Source: Amphiura filiformis
Lineage: Eukaryota > Echinodermata > Ophiuroidea > Amphilepidida > Amphiuridae
NCBI RefSeq assembly: GCF_039555335.1
Contig: NC_092631.1
Coordinates: forward strand, 2,790,001-2,854,000
DNA length: 64,000 nt
Direction of reading: 5' to 3'
The notes under the pieces are model-generated. The model saw nothing but the letters and a program-made list of their open reading frames with translations, did not search any database and had not been told where the DNA came from. Numbering within the stretch: the first letter of the stretch is position 1; every line of letters starts with the position of its first letter. Both the position numbers and the translations under genes were made by a program. Of this stretch, positions 1 to 10,608 are shown one piece after another.

Positions 1-130
1 ACCCCCAAATAAGTATAACAAGTGTAATATCCTACCCTAAACAAGTATTTGCATTTTTTTTACCTCTTAGCAAGTAAAACATATTTTCGACACCCTAAGC
101 AAGTAATACGGTACTACTTGAAGCTCCATT
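1..130. repeat. Partial iterated-ACCCTAA element
   Basis: This stretch iterates the motif ACCCTAA followed by a short CAAG or GCAAG and a T-rich spacer. The same motif recurs at 2590-2760, 4825-5000 and 26559-26880. It is cut by the window edge, so its full extent is not visible. It is read as a degenerate copy of the non-autonomous element seen complete at 26559-26880. Confidence 0.4.
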
Positions 131-914
131 TTCATTGATTTCTTTAATAATAGTAACTCAGAATGGCTCTGCTACCAGGGCAGAATATGGCTATTTTAAA
201 ATTACAAAATAAATGTTACATTATTTTAAGCAGATTTATGGTAGGCCTATCAGAGAGCCTAAGAGGGTATTAAATGAAAAGAAAATTTACAAAACTCTAA
301 GAAAAAACAACAATGAAGAAATGAAAATAGAGAAAAAGAAGTCAAGAAATGTTTTGATATCATTTTTGTAGGCCCTATTAAAGTTTCGACAATTTATTCT
401 CCATCCTCCAAATATTATTATAGACCTACAAATCATGTTTCAAAGTGAGACAAAAATCATAAAATAGTGGTCAGATTTTTTTTATGAAAAGATGAAAAGT
501 GCATATTAATAATTTATTTTAAAAGCTTTAAATGACAACAATTAAGGCCTACTTCTGGAAGGAATCGGATGAATAATAGTGGTATTATTTCATAAGTTGA
601 ATAAAGTATTAGGATGAAAATAAGTCGGTAAATAGCGACTGAGATGCATGGTGCTCAATCAGTTCAGCCAAGACTTGCAGGATTAGAGTGTATGACTGCA
701 GAATTTGATACCAATCCAAAAAGCGTATTTTAATTCTGCACCATATCCATCTTACCTTTTAATATTCATTTGATGTTTTCACATTTTATTCAAAAGTTTA
801 CAATTTGTTTTTTAAATAAAATCAATATCACTTATTGTGACAAAATTCTGACAAAAATCTGATGCTTTTGACGATAATAACATGCATGTTTTTATTTATT
901 TATTTTGTGGATAA
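131..914. other. AT-rich intergenic stretch, no gene seen
   Basis: No reading frame above about 60 codons, no tRNA-like fold and no terminal repeat pair was recognised. There are only A/T-rich simple tracts. Confidence 0.5.
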
Positions 915-1325
915 TAGCAAGGGGGTGACACTAAATTCACGGTTGTTCTATTAGCAACGCAAAATCTATGAAAAATTCAGCTGGTTTACTAGCTAGAAAG
1001 TGAGGCCAGTTATCGATCTGTTATAGCTCGTTATGAATAATTCATGTTCGACCCCTTGGATCATGTTAATTGAGTTTGGCAAATAACAACGTTGTTAATT
1101 TTGCGAACTTTGCCTGTTCAATGAGAGCATAGCGCCCCCAATACATCTGGGCACAAAACAGGCGAAAACGATCCAGTTTAATGAAATGGCGGACGGGTAT
1201 TCCCATCAGGCACCAGTGATATGTTTTTCAAAGAAAGTCTACTAATTTGATATGAAATGACATTTTGCAATAGCAAAGTCAAAATTAGGACTTGCTGTCA
1301 ATAATATGAAGGAAATATGTGACAG
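915..1325 (+). repeat. Interspersed repeat, 400-bp family, copy 1
   Basis: The stretch starts near AAGGGGGTGACACTAAAT. It aligns by eye over about 400 bp with the reverse complement of 54490-54890. Shared landmarks are CACGGTTGTTCTAT, CATGTTCGACCCCTT, GATCATGTTAAT, CGAACTTTG, GGCACCAG and GAAAGTCT. The two copies differ by small indels, and copy 1 has an extra segment around 1130-1180. No coding capacity is seen. A related piece with the same TCTGGGCACAAA motif lies near 2045-2065. Its class is unknown. Confidence 0.6.
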
Positions 1326-2589
1326 AGGCAAGGTGGGAAATACAAGTAGTATTTAAGTTATAATAACCTTTGATACCGACCTGACCTTCCATCATGGCGC
1401 CTTATTAATCTTTATGTATTTCTATTATGCTCTCAAGTAAAATAAAATACCAATTTGCACTGAGCAGGCAATGTTACTTGGCTCCCAGCATGAATTATTG
1501 ATTTTCTACGGACGTAAAGAAATGCACAGTGTATGTGCATGATGTGCAAGCATACTCCAAACATTTACGGTAAATATGAATAGTGGTCACATGTGGACAT
1601 ATCATGTGTTCGGGAAATCACCTGGCAACATTTTAAGATTTCAGGCTGGTTTACTAGTTAATTGCCATTTGTACTCTTTATTATTTATCTTTGTTAATTA
1701 ACATATATCTTAAATGCTGATAAATCGTGGTTGGCTACCAAAAATATCTGTTAAATTCAATGTTTTATGAATATAATTCTACCACGCAGAGGGGGGTCAC
1801 GCAGCAGAATTTCACATCACCTGACTTAGCTACATTTCGAAGCTATGCTCTTCAAATTCATGTAAATTTCAAAGTTTATACATTTAATATATTTAATATG
1901 ATACTAATTTTTTGTTATAACCAACTGGTACAAGAAATATACTAGCTTATTACCTATACAGAAAGGTGATTATCAGCCTTCACTCAGCAAATTGACATGC
2001 CCGGCATATGCAGCCATTCTCCGTCTGGATAACATGACTGTCGCCCTCAATACGTCTGGGCACAAATTTAAATAACAATACGCTATTTACATATCAATGC
2101 GGCCTCATGCTAATTAAAGCTGCCCCATCCAGGAGATCATCCTTGATAATAGGTCACAGGTCAAGTCAATCAATCCTCTTCCATAGATATTTGTGGTTAA
2201 ATAATTGTATACAACATGAAAATTAGCTTGAAAATCTTTATTTTTATCCATAATACAAGATAGAAAATTCAAATAACAGTAAAAATATTTTAAAATGAAA
2301 TGAGAAACTTTGGACTTTATAAAGGAGAATTGAAACTCTTAAAATTATAGTATACACGTGCTGTGCATGTACAATGTACATTGTACATGTACATCACCAT
2401 TGAATGTTGTAGGGTTGTGTAGCATTGAATGGGTTAATGGAAAAATATTAACAGGGCCAGCTGGGTGAAGTCGGCAATCTTTATGGACTTAAAGAAGAGA
2501 CTAAACAGAGAACTACACAGTTAAGTCTAGGGATAAACATGAAGGACATGAAACTTATGAAGGACTGAAGTCTGGACGGACCCTAAATA
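1326..2589. other. Intergenic, decayed repeat pieces
   Basis: No supported gene. A piece around 1645 (GGCTGGTTTACTAGTTA) and one around 2040 (AATACGTCTGGGCACAAA) resemble parts of the 915-1325 repeat. The TGTACATGTACA-rich patch at 2365-2395 is a palindromic simple sequence common in marine invertebrate DNA. Confidence 0.45.
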
Positions 2590-2765
2590 CGTAAATCTGT
2601 TGTGAAAAAGATACCCTTTTTCTCTAATTTCCATGTTTTTGACACCCTATTCACGATACGTCACGTACAGTGCCTGATCGTGAAAAAAGACCCTTTTACG
2701 TGATTTTTGGCCACGCATGATACCCCCTTGTCAATGACCAGTGGCCCCCGGTGAAGTCTATGGCT
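2590..2765. repeat. Degenerate relative of the 26559-26880 element
   Basis: It contains the series ACCCTTTTT, ACACCCTATTCACG, GACCCTTTTACG and GCCACGCATGATACCCCC, ending CCAGTGGCCCCCGG. That is the same spaced A(C)CCT-plus-CGTG pattern as the complete inverted-repeat element at 26559-26880. No open frame is supported. Confidence 0.4.
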
Positions 2766-3122
2766 AGCACGCATAAGCCTATGGCTAGCACACAGCGCAT
2801 AAAGGTACAAGCATCTGTAATAAATTGCAATAATAATGATAATGTTATCACTCATTTATATGTGTAGGGGAAAGTATTGTTAATAACAAGTTTGTATATT
2901 TCTGCTAAGATGTCAATATGTTAGCTCACATATATTTTCTATAGTAGTATATTAACAATTTGATAATTTATTTTTTCTATGTGATTATCTGAAAGGATGC
3001 AATATGCAATTGTTGCAATAAAATTTAGAAAATATAGATATATGAAGTGATTTGAATTGTATATTTTAGTTTGTTGTAATATATTTAAAAAAGTGGTAAT
3101 TTTTGTGTTTGTGATTTTGCAT
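2766..3122. other. AT-rich stretch with repeated TTGCAATAAAAT motif
   Basis: The motif TTGCAATAAAAT followed by AAATAT(C)A and AAGTG is seen near 3014 and again near 3698 and 3871. This suggests a degenerate direct repeat of the host site that later received the LINE at 3928. No gene seen. Confidence 0.35.
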
Positions 3123-3467
3123 GGTTTGCAGACCTGCCAACTGTCTCTCATTTTTTATTTTGAGGGACTGTCCCTCATTTGGGGTTTACCAATGTGAAAA
3201 AGAGGGATTCCTGCTTTCTGAAAATTTTAGTGATGACAAATTTAAATGTAAGAACAGCAGAAAATGATGCAAATTTCTCTTTCAAATTTTGCTATAGCAT
3301 TCTCTTTAGTCTATTGTGATAAATTCAGACCTGCAAAACCTTCTCTGAATTCTGAAAGTGTTGCACACCTCAAGTCTTTGAATTTGTCGGTACCTGGTGT
3401 ACATGTACAAGGTTTTGGTCTCAATGTCCCTCTTTCTGACTTTGGTAGGTTGGCAGGTCTGGGTTTG
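3123..3467. mobile_element. MITE with 13-bp inverted ends and 6-bp target duplication
   Basis: The ends are CAGACCTGCCAAC at 3129 and GTTGGCAGGTCTG ending at 3461. The element is flanked on both sides by GGTTTG (3123-3128 and 3462-3467), a perfect 6-bp duplication. The interior carries AGGGAC/TCCCTC repeats. The open frame at 3264-3497 crosses the right end and is not a gene. The CAG start resembles hAT-type ends, but a 6-bp duplication does not fit hAT, so the superfamily is left open. Confidence 0.75.
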
Positions 3468-3913
3468 CCGATTTTGAACTGCTTTGCTTGTCCTTAATTT
3501 CTACATACACATGTGCATAAAAGAGCATAATTGTGAGTTTTTATTTTTGCTGGAAAAGCAATAAGCATGATAAAATGCAGTGTGAAAATTCCACTTTTAC
3601 AGTAGTTGTGTAACCATGGTAACAATTATTTCAAGTTATAAAAGGTTAATTTTACAATGTGATTAGATGTTTTGTTGAAAAGATACATTAACTAATTGTT
3701 GCAATAAAATATATAAAAAAGAATTAAGAAATATCAATATATTATTACTAAGTGGTTGAGATATATAATGATATATTTTACTGTAATATAGCTGAAAAGC
3801 AATAATATTTTTAACATAGTTTAACATTGCCATTAACTATTTTGATGTAAGGATGGGCATTATCATATTTTTGCAATAAAATTTAGGAGCAGATTTAAGA
3901 AATATCAATAAAC
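3468..3913. other. AT-rich intergenic stretch
   Basis: No gene. It contains two degenerate copies of a TTGCAATAAAAT / AAATATCAATA unit (around 3698 and 3871) that form the insertion site of the next LINE. Confidence 0.4.
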
Positions 3914-4529
3914 AAGTGATTTGACAATTTTTTTTTTTTTTTGACAGCTGACTTTATTCAAAGTTTCTTATTACATATTACTGCCACTTACTCAGTGACC
4001 TTAATGTACATTGTCCTGTATTTTATTTATTAGTGTTAATGACAAGCATTTATAATAGAATTTATACGAGGATTGAAAAACAAGCAAATCAATTTACTGT
4101 GAGAAAAAATATGCAGGGGTAAAAAAATCATAGCATTAATCGTTGCCACGATTGCCACTTCTTATTAAACTTTTGTAACTGTAAGCTACATATTGCTTGG
4201 TATTTCAAAACATTATAGTAACATTTAAGTTCCCTTTTTAAAATATCTAAGTTCGGTTGTTTTTCTGTCATCTTTGCTCTATACAAATGAAGTTTTGCAA
4301 TAGTCAAAATCAGTATTAGAATAAAATCAAAATTCGATCCAAAAAGAATTAACTGAGGGGTCATAAGTAGGTCTATATTGACCTTGTCTTTTATCTAATT
4401 TTTGGGATTATCCCAAAATATTTTAGAAATCGGGCAATCCACAAAAAGATGTTTGATTGTTTCTGCATTTACCTTACAAAATGTGCATAAGTCATCATCC
4501 CTTATGTTCATTTTTAAGTGATTTGACAA
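3914..4529 (-). mobile_element. 5'-truncated L1-like LINE tail with target duplication
   Basis: The inserted DNA is 3928-4515, read on the minus strand. Direct repeats AAGTGATTTGACAA (14 bp, identical) flank it at 3914-3927 and 4516-4529. At the low-coordinate end a run of 15 T is the poly(A) tail. On the minus strand AATAAA precedes it by about a dozen bases. The truncated protein begins at the 5' break with a Cys/His segment (DDDLCTFC...IKHLFVDCP), the zinc-knuckle-like motif in the C-terminus of L1/Tx1-type reverse transcriptases. After a stop it resumes from 4364 to 4128 with a tail ending KFNKKWQSWQ, also typical of these LINEs. The insertion is dead on arrival, being 588 bp long. What is seen: flanks, tail, signal and motif. 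The L1/Tx1 class is inferred from the motif. Confidence 0.85.
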
Positions 4530-4824
4530 ATATAATGCATTATGTGACAAAGCCATTAGGGGATCTTAATGGGAGAAACTGTCAGGTCAGTGTCAAAGAT
4601 TTAAGTCTACCTCTTATACTGGATGGTCAGATGGTTAGCAAATCTGACACATCTTATATTAAAAATGATTCATTTTATTATGGGGCATTTATTATTATCC
4701 ACAAGGTTATATTTTGAAAAACCATATATGTGGAATATTTATTACACTTTAAGTTAAGTTCTGACATCATGTATACTCCCGGTGAATAAAAATGCCCCAC
4801 CTGAATGAATAGATGTTATTAACC
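4530..4824. other. Intergenic, no gene
   Basis: This is host sequence continuing from the LINE insertion site. The 86-codon plus-strand frame at 4457-4717 runs antisense through the LINE and is a shadow. Confidence 0.4.
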
Positions 4825-5000
4825 AGGTACCCTAAACAAGTTGTCCAGTTTCAGAAAACTACCCTTATTCTTGAAAATCACTGTTTTTAGACCCTAAGCG
4901 GCGTCACGCTGGCGTAACTTGCCTTGCCTAAAAAAAACACCCCCTTTTACTTGTTTTTTTGGTCACGCATGCGTACAGACCATTTATGTGAGTGATCCCC
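4825..5000. repeat. Degenerate iterated-ACCCTAA element
   Basis: It contains TACCCTAAACAAG, AGACCCTAAGCGGCGTCACGC and a final GTGATCCCCCCGGGG, matching the interior and end logic of the 26559-26880 element. It is followed by a small hairpin (5019-5033 with 5062-5076, GTAACTTTTTAAGCA arms). Confidence 0.4.
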
Positions 5001-5280
5001 CCGGGGAAAAAGGACACTTGCTTAAAAAGTTACCTTTTTCGGAGTCTTGGTTAGCAGCAACGTAACTTTTTAAGCAAATGTCAAGAATGTCAAGAGTCCA
5101 ATATCAGTATCCATGCTGCTAAAATGGACATTGTTAGCTGTATATTAAACATTCAATTTTATAGGTGTTACAAGTTTAGTCAACTTTTGGAGAAAAAGTA
5201 AAATTACCACATGCTCAATCTTTCATATTAATAGAAATTACATGGTTCTGGATATTCTTCAGATATTGCACAAATAAATA

Positions 5281-5435
5281 GAGGCCGTCAGCCTTTCGCC
5301 ATCCTGTGGGTATTAATGATCTGCGTGTTCACACTACATGCAGGGCGCAGCTTTGCTGTTCACACATGGAGATCGAACGACCATCACAGCGTGTACCCAC
5401 AAGATGGCGGCATATGACGTCACACTGATGGCCTC
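5281..5435. mobile_element. Short inverted-repeat MITE
   Basis: The left end GAGGCCGTCAG...CGCCATCCTGTGGGTA pairs with the right end TACCCACAAGATGGCG...CTGATGGCCTC, with a small bulge. The element is 155 bp, non-coding, and contains a TGACGTCA palindrome near its right end. Confidence 0.65.
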
Positions 5436-5660
5436 TCGTATACATGATTGTACTGTAGTTTGCATGCAAAAAAGTGGATGCCCTTAGCTTTACAACCACT
5501 TATAATTCCATTGACAGTCATCAATTTTTGGATATTAATTTAAATTGTCACATGCACATTTGTACTTAGATTACTATGCAGTGTGTGTATGAGTGTACAT
5601 TTGTATTAAAGTGATACAACAAATATCCATATTATATTTTACTTTTAACAATGAAATATA
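5436..5660. other. Intergenic, no gene
   Basis: AT-rich with no recognised feature. Confidence 0.4.
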
Positions 5661-5995
5661 TTAGGCCATCTTAATTTAATAGTTTGTCGCAAAGCCCCAG
5701 GATGCATTAGTAAAATCAACCACATTTTGCATGTTATATCAGCTGGATTGAGTAAATTTTTTTTTTTTGTGGCTGTTGTATTTTTTTTCCAAATCCACCA
5801 CACAAAAATCTCATGTCTGACAAAGTAGCCTAAATAAAACGCTTCATAAAAGGTGGTCTATTCTTGTCAAAAAGCTTGTCCCACAGATAAAAAAAATTTA
5901 AGTAAAACAAGAAATCCTTAAAAAATGCATTCCGCATTAGGTTTTTAAATTAGGAAGGGCTTTGAGACAGAACTATTAAATTCAGATGGCCTTAT
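5661..5995. mobile_element. Palindromic MITE, about 335 bp
   Basis: The arms of about 60 bp begin TTAGGCCATCTTAATTTAAT on the left and end ATTAAATTCAGATGGCCTTA on the right. Inner blocks CAAAGCCC/GGGCTTTG and ATGCATTAG/GCATTCCGCATTAG also pair. The centre is A/T-rich and there is no coding capacity. Confidence 0.7.
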
Positions 5996-6041
5996 GCAGG
6001 AATGAAAAGCTAGATATGGGACCAAATTGTAGCTAACATTG

Positions 6042-6202
6042 CTATAGAAAAATTATCAAATTCGTGGACATCGTGGAACATTCAACTACACGCGCGTACA
6101 ACGCTACTCTACACGTCCATATTAGCGAGGCTATCTGCGTACAACTGCTTACTACGCAGAGTATGTTCCACGATGTCCACGAATTTGATAATTTTTCTAT
6201 AG
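6042..6202. mobile_element. MITE with perfect 40-bp inverted repeats
   Basis: The left arm 6042-6081 (starting CTATAGAAAAATTATC) and the right arm 6163-6202 are exact reverse complements over 40 bp, around an 81-bp CpG-containing loop. Identity this high suggests a recent insertion or arm homogenisation. The 65-codon frame at 6064-6261 simply reads through the hairpin. Confidence 0.85.
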
Positions 6203-7731
6203 TGCCTGATATAATTCATTATTGCTATGTGTCATATTTTGTAACATGGTCCCATTTTTAGATTATTTTTCATTTTGGATTACAGCCATATTAGTCTTTC
6301 ATGTAGAAGTTCTACCTCAAATGAAATATATATAACGTGCCAGTACTAATATTATTCAAACATAATGTATATCTATCGTAGAGAATTCAGAAAAAAGAAA
6401 GGAAGATGAGAGAGAAAAAAGTAAAAAAGAAAAGGATGAAAGAAAGGAGGAAAACAGGATCAAACGATTGATGAAAATGAAAGGAAGCAAAGAAAAAAGA
6501 ACAACAAAACTAAACCAAGAAAGTTGAAGGTCATTTGGAAAATTATCTTAAAGGAGGCGGGAAAAAAAATGGAAATGTAATTGGCACTGCTACTTTTTAA
6601 ACTGCCAAATCATACTTGAATTATTAATTAATCATATTCAGTATTATATTATGAGATGTGATCAAACAAATTCTAAATCAAATTATGCCAATTTTATTTT
6701 TAAATAAACACAATTTTATGCAAAATATTATTTGAACTCGCGCAAAAGATTTGTAGATGTACTTCACATAAAAAATAATAGATAAATATTATACCATGGT
6801 TAAGTTTTCATTATTGTGGTAATACAGGGGTGTGAGAGTTCCTCTTTTCAGTTGATTTCCTCATTTTTTGTTGCTAAAGTGTATGTGTTTTCTTTTCTTT
6901 TCAGCTCATATTTGGTGTTTTTTGCTCTTATTTTACGATGTTTTTCAGCTTTTTAAAAGTAATTTTCTTCATTTTTGGTCTGCGGCCTCTCACACGCCCC
7001 TGGGTAATAAAAAAAAAAGTATTATTTGTGAGAGAATTACAAATTTTGTGACATGATCTGATCCACACAGACCAAAGGAGGCATTTTTAAAAATTGAGTT
7101 ATTATCAAATGTGCTAGTGTGCAATATGTGGGTCTTCTTTCCCCTGTTATTTTCATCACCAAATTGCACAGGAACCAAGTGTGCTATTTCTGAAAGCCTT
7201 ATATCCTCAGCTATTTTGGTTGCAGAGTCCACACCACTAAACAAAATAATCTATAATAGCAGACGATGTGAATGCAATCAAACCTGTTGAAAGTGGAAAC
7301 AGTTGCCCTGATCAAATTGAGAGAAATGATGTGCTTAGAAAATGAGTGTTTTGGTGCAAATTTGTTATCAAATCATAAATAATAAGGGCATATTCCAGGA
7401 CTGTTTGAGTTGAATTTATCTTCTTTGTGTAATTTTTGATAAAATTTTGAGGCTTTTTAGAGATATAAATTTCCTCAATAATATAGTAATGTGGATTCAG
7501 GTCTGGGCCATTACAAAACATTGATCCCATTATTCTTGATGTATCTCAAAATTTTGGCTTTGACTAAATACTTTTTTTTTCATCTTTTATGACTACTTGG
7601 CTTGTGTATTTGAAAGAAAATACACATTTGAAGTAACCAGTCGCTTTAAAGCTGAGAAAAAAATTTGAATTTGAATTTTACGCAGAAACATATAGGGCAA
7701 TGTATCTGTGGTGTGTTCTTTGCAAAGTTAT
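6203..7731. other. Intergenic, no gene; purine tract and a MITE end
   Basis: A purine-rich GAAA/GGAA tract lies at about 6385-6570. At 7041-7075, TTGTGACATGATCTGATCC followed by GACCAAAGG matches one terminal repeat of the 51737-52050 element, so a broken copy is likely. No protein-coding frame is supported. Confidence 0.4.
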
Positions 7732-7897
7732 CAGGAGCGTAGCAAGAGCTTCAGTGGCACATGGACAAGGAGCAGTGCGGGCCATTTTAACATCTCCTTT
7801 ATCAGCCCTTTTAGCATTTTCCCTCTTTCTCAGGGCTCCTGAACCCTTGGGGCCCCTGGATTTCGTCCACCCTGTCCACCCACTTGCTACGCCCCTG
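7732..7897. mobile_element. hAT-like MITE (GCGTAGCAAG ends)
   Basis: The ends are CAGGAGCGTAGCAAG (7732) and CTTGCTACGCCCCTG (ending 7897). The flanking 8-mers AAAGTTAT and AATGTTTA match at only 5 of 8 positions. A second copy of the left half is at 51036-51095 and its continuation follows 51440. The 73-codon frame at 7700-7921 reads through the element and is not a gene. Confidence 0.65.
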
Positions 7898-7930
7898 AAT
7901 GTTTATGAGCTTTTACAATGACAATTTCTC

Positions 7931-8065
7931 TTGGGCAGGAAAAACCTCCTATGTGTCATTGGCCCCTGAACATGTTTAAAGAAAAACCTCATATGTAACC
8001 TTTTGGCAGTTTTGTTTTAAACATGTTCAGGGGCTACAATCACATAGGAGGTTTTTCCTGCCCAA
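7931..8065. mobile_element. Palindromic MITE, near-perfect 49-bp arms
   Basis: TTGGGCAGGAAAAACCTCCT at 7931 pairs with AGGAGGTTTTTCCTGCCCAA ending at 8065. The arms continue inward through GGCCCCTGAACATGTTTAAA. The short centre repeats a second AAAAACCTC block. Confidence 0.75.
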
Positions 8066-8140
8066 CGACGATATAATTTCCCTGTATTGCAATTTGACAA
8101 ATGCCACCTTTGGTCCGATTGGATCAGATGGTGTCACAGT

Positions 8141-8361
8141 TAACTTAACCCCATGAAAACTACTTACCGATTGGCCAAAATGAAGTTTCATTATCAAATG
8201 GACCAATCAGCAACATTGTTAGAATAATTTCACCACGCAAAAAAAAATTGGGGTGAATTATTTGCAAAGCTCCATTCTGATTGGTGATTAAAGTGAAGAT
8301 ATCATGTAATTGACCAATCAGAGGCAATGTTAGATCGGCAGGTAGTGGTCAGGGGGTTAAC
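8141..8361. mobile_element. MITE with TTAACCCC ends
   Basis: The left end TTAACCCCATGAAAACTACT...CCGAT pairs imperfectly with the right end GATCGGCAGGTAGTGGTCAG...GGTTAA. The interior repeats ACCAATCAG/CTGATTGGT several times, in both orientations. Non-coding. Confidence 0.6.
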
Positions 8362-8523
8362 ATTGTCTCACTTCTGACAGACTATTTTTTATGCAATACC
8401 AATATTGTTATGGCACCAAATGTTATATTTTTACTCTTTAGGATGTCGTTGATGTAATAAATTTGAATTATTTGTGTAACTAGTGTACCTGTAGCTGTAA
8501 GAGCACCTGTAGCCGTGATAGTG

Positions 8524-9340
8524 CTCCCGTGATATGGAGAATTACTTTCACCAAGTTTAAGCCAAATCAAACGATGTTTAAAATGTAGCTCCTGGATGAC
8601 CTTTGACCTTGGATGACCTCGATTTTAAGTTTTACGTATTCCCCTCATATAAAGGATTACACTCACCAAGTTTGACCCCGATCGGACAATTGAAATTTGA
8701 ACCCTCTGTGATGACCTTTGACCTCGGTTGACCTCAATTTTATTTGGGACATGTATTCCCCTCAGATCAAGGATTCCACCCACCAAGTTTGGGCCCGATC
8801 GGACAAAGTTGGAAATTTGACCCCTCCGTAATGACCTTTGACTTCGGTTGACCTCAATTGTATCTCTGGCATGTATTCCCCTCGTATCAAGGATTCAACC
8901 CACCAAGTTTGAGCCCGATCGGACAACGTTTGAAATTTGACCTCTCCGTAATGACCTTTGACCTCGCTTGACCTCAATTTTATTTCGGTATATATTCCCC
9001 TCGTATCAAGGATTCCACCCACCAAATTTGAGCCCGATCGGACAAAGTTTGAAATTTGACCCCTCCGTAATGACCTTTGACCTCTGTTGACCTCGATTTT
9101 ATTTTGGGCATATATTCGCCTAGTATCAAGGATTCCACCCACCAAGTTTGGGCCCGATCGGACAAAGTTTGAAATTTTGACCTTTGACCTTGACCTCCGA
9201 TGACCTTTAAAACTACCCCATAAACGTGGAATGCCCGATACCTATCTATATCCGAAATATCGGAACGATGCGTCGAAGCGCGGCGAAACGCATAGCCGGA
9301 TAGACAGACAGACAGAGCTCATTATTTTATTAGTATAGAT
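8524..9340. mobile_element. Helentron/pearl-type element with 120-bp core repeats, copy 1
   Basis: Six imperfect direct repeats of about 115-120 bp carry the landmark CACCAAGTTT at 8549, 8664, 8781, 8901, 9020 (as CACCAAATTT) and 9140. Each contains TGACCTTTGACCT and a CCGATCGGACAA block. A unique tail follows, with a short GACA run at about 9301-9315 and the end ATTAGTATAGAT. Tandem core, tetranucleotide microsatellite and AT-rich end without long inverted repeats are the known layout of Helentron-derived non-autonomous elements (HINEs, mollusc pearl and DINE-1). That assignment is inferred. The 127- and 61-codon frames at 8762-9165 are products of the near-multiple-of-3 repeat length. Confidence 0.6.
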
Positions 9341-10242
9341 ATTATGTAATTCATCCAGTACTAACTTCTATTTTACTGAATTGAAGTATATGGCCTACAT
9401 AAATAATGAATACATTTGAAAATGCTGTATTCTATTATCAATAGTTTATGTGTAATTTGGTGTAAATTGGTACAATATATGCTAATGTAATGTGTGTGCA
9501 TTAAAACTTGCCTTAAGCATATTATATACCGGTAGCTTTATAATTTATGTTATCATAATATTCATAAATCATAATTTGGATAATAAATATTTTAATATTT
9601 ATTATTAAAAACACCTTGACAGGTTTCTGAAATTGATTACATGTATATTTGATATTGTTGTATTTTGACTGTCTCCGTAGGTCTGTTCTTATGTCTGTTT
9701 GTATGCCTCTCCATCGCTCTCCCTTTCACACTGTCTTTCTCTAACTCTTCCCACAAATCCATTAAAGTGGGAATATTTTTAGAAACTGTTAAAGTGGGGA
9801 CCTTATTTTTGATGTGAGAGGCGCTATTAGGCCCTTGAAACTCAAAATACAAACTGAAATAGTAGATCAATTTTATGCCAGTTCCTCACGCCCAGGATGG
9901 GGTGCATGCAAAGCGGCCCATCAAGCCGCTGTTCGGGATGCATATACAGCCTCTGGTGGATTTGGTAATGTCAGAGAGTGCCTGTCACATTCCCCTCCAC
10001 ACTGAACTAGTGCTAATAACTTCCATTGATGCCCAATGATGTTATTGTCTATAACAAAATGATTTCATTTGTTAACACCTGTACAGCAAGAAATTAGTGC
10101 ATATCTTTTATGTTCACACTTTTTTGTGGTTAATGAAATATTTTTGAATCTCTGAATAAAAGAAACTACTGCACAAATGGTTCAGAACAGTTATCGAAGT
10201 CTCAAAAAAATAATACATTATCCTACACTATGGCAAGCAATA
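9341..10242. other. Intergenic; one unassigned open stretch
   Basis: Mostly AT-rich with no clear gene. The stretch 9793-10005 (plus) is open for 70 codons after a pyrimidine-rich tract and AAAG, and ends in TGA. Its translation (for example GWGACKAAHQAAVRDAYTA) has balanced composition, but I recognise no family in it. It could be a terminal exon or chance. Confidence 0.3.
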
Positions 10243-10518
10243 GGCTAATCCATTTAAAATCTTCACTACCCCTGTGGAAGATTTTGGAAATAGCTGCTAC
10301 AGGGGGAGTATGAATTTCAAATGAGCATATCAGGCAACTCCATTTGAATGTAATACTCCCTCTGAGAAAGATTCAACCTGAATCTTCCCCCATGGGAGAG
10401 TGAGTTACGACGAACAGAGCTGCTAATATGTTAATTCCATTTGAAATTCATACTCCCCCTGTGGAATATATTTCCAGAATCTTTCACAGGGGTAGTGTGG
10501 GTTTCAAATGGAATAGCC
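10243..10518. mobile_element. Family A MITE (GGCTATTCCATTTGAAAT ends), copy 1
   Basis: Ends near GGCTAATCCATTTAAAAT (left) and ATTTCAAATGGAATAGCC (right, 10501-10518, as TTTCAAATGGAATAGCC). Next to each end is CACTACCCCTGTGGAAGATT or its complement, and a second palindromic pair lies inside (ATACTCCC / GGGAGTAT). The same family is at 16931-17012, 22378-22415 and 34500-34791. Confidence 0.75.
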
Positions 10519-10608
10519 CAAAAACATGTACTGTATAAGTGGTTATTTTTGCGTACAGTTATTTTCGCAATTTGTAGTGAAATATGCAGTATGTATAGGT
10601 GGACATAA

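Noticed and set aside
8762-9165. 127- and 61-codon minus frames
   Set aside because: Produced by the 120-bp core repeats of the Helentron-like element.
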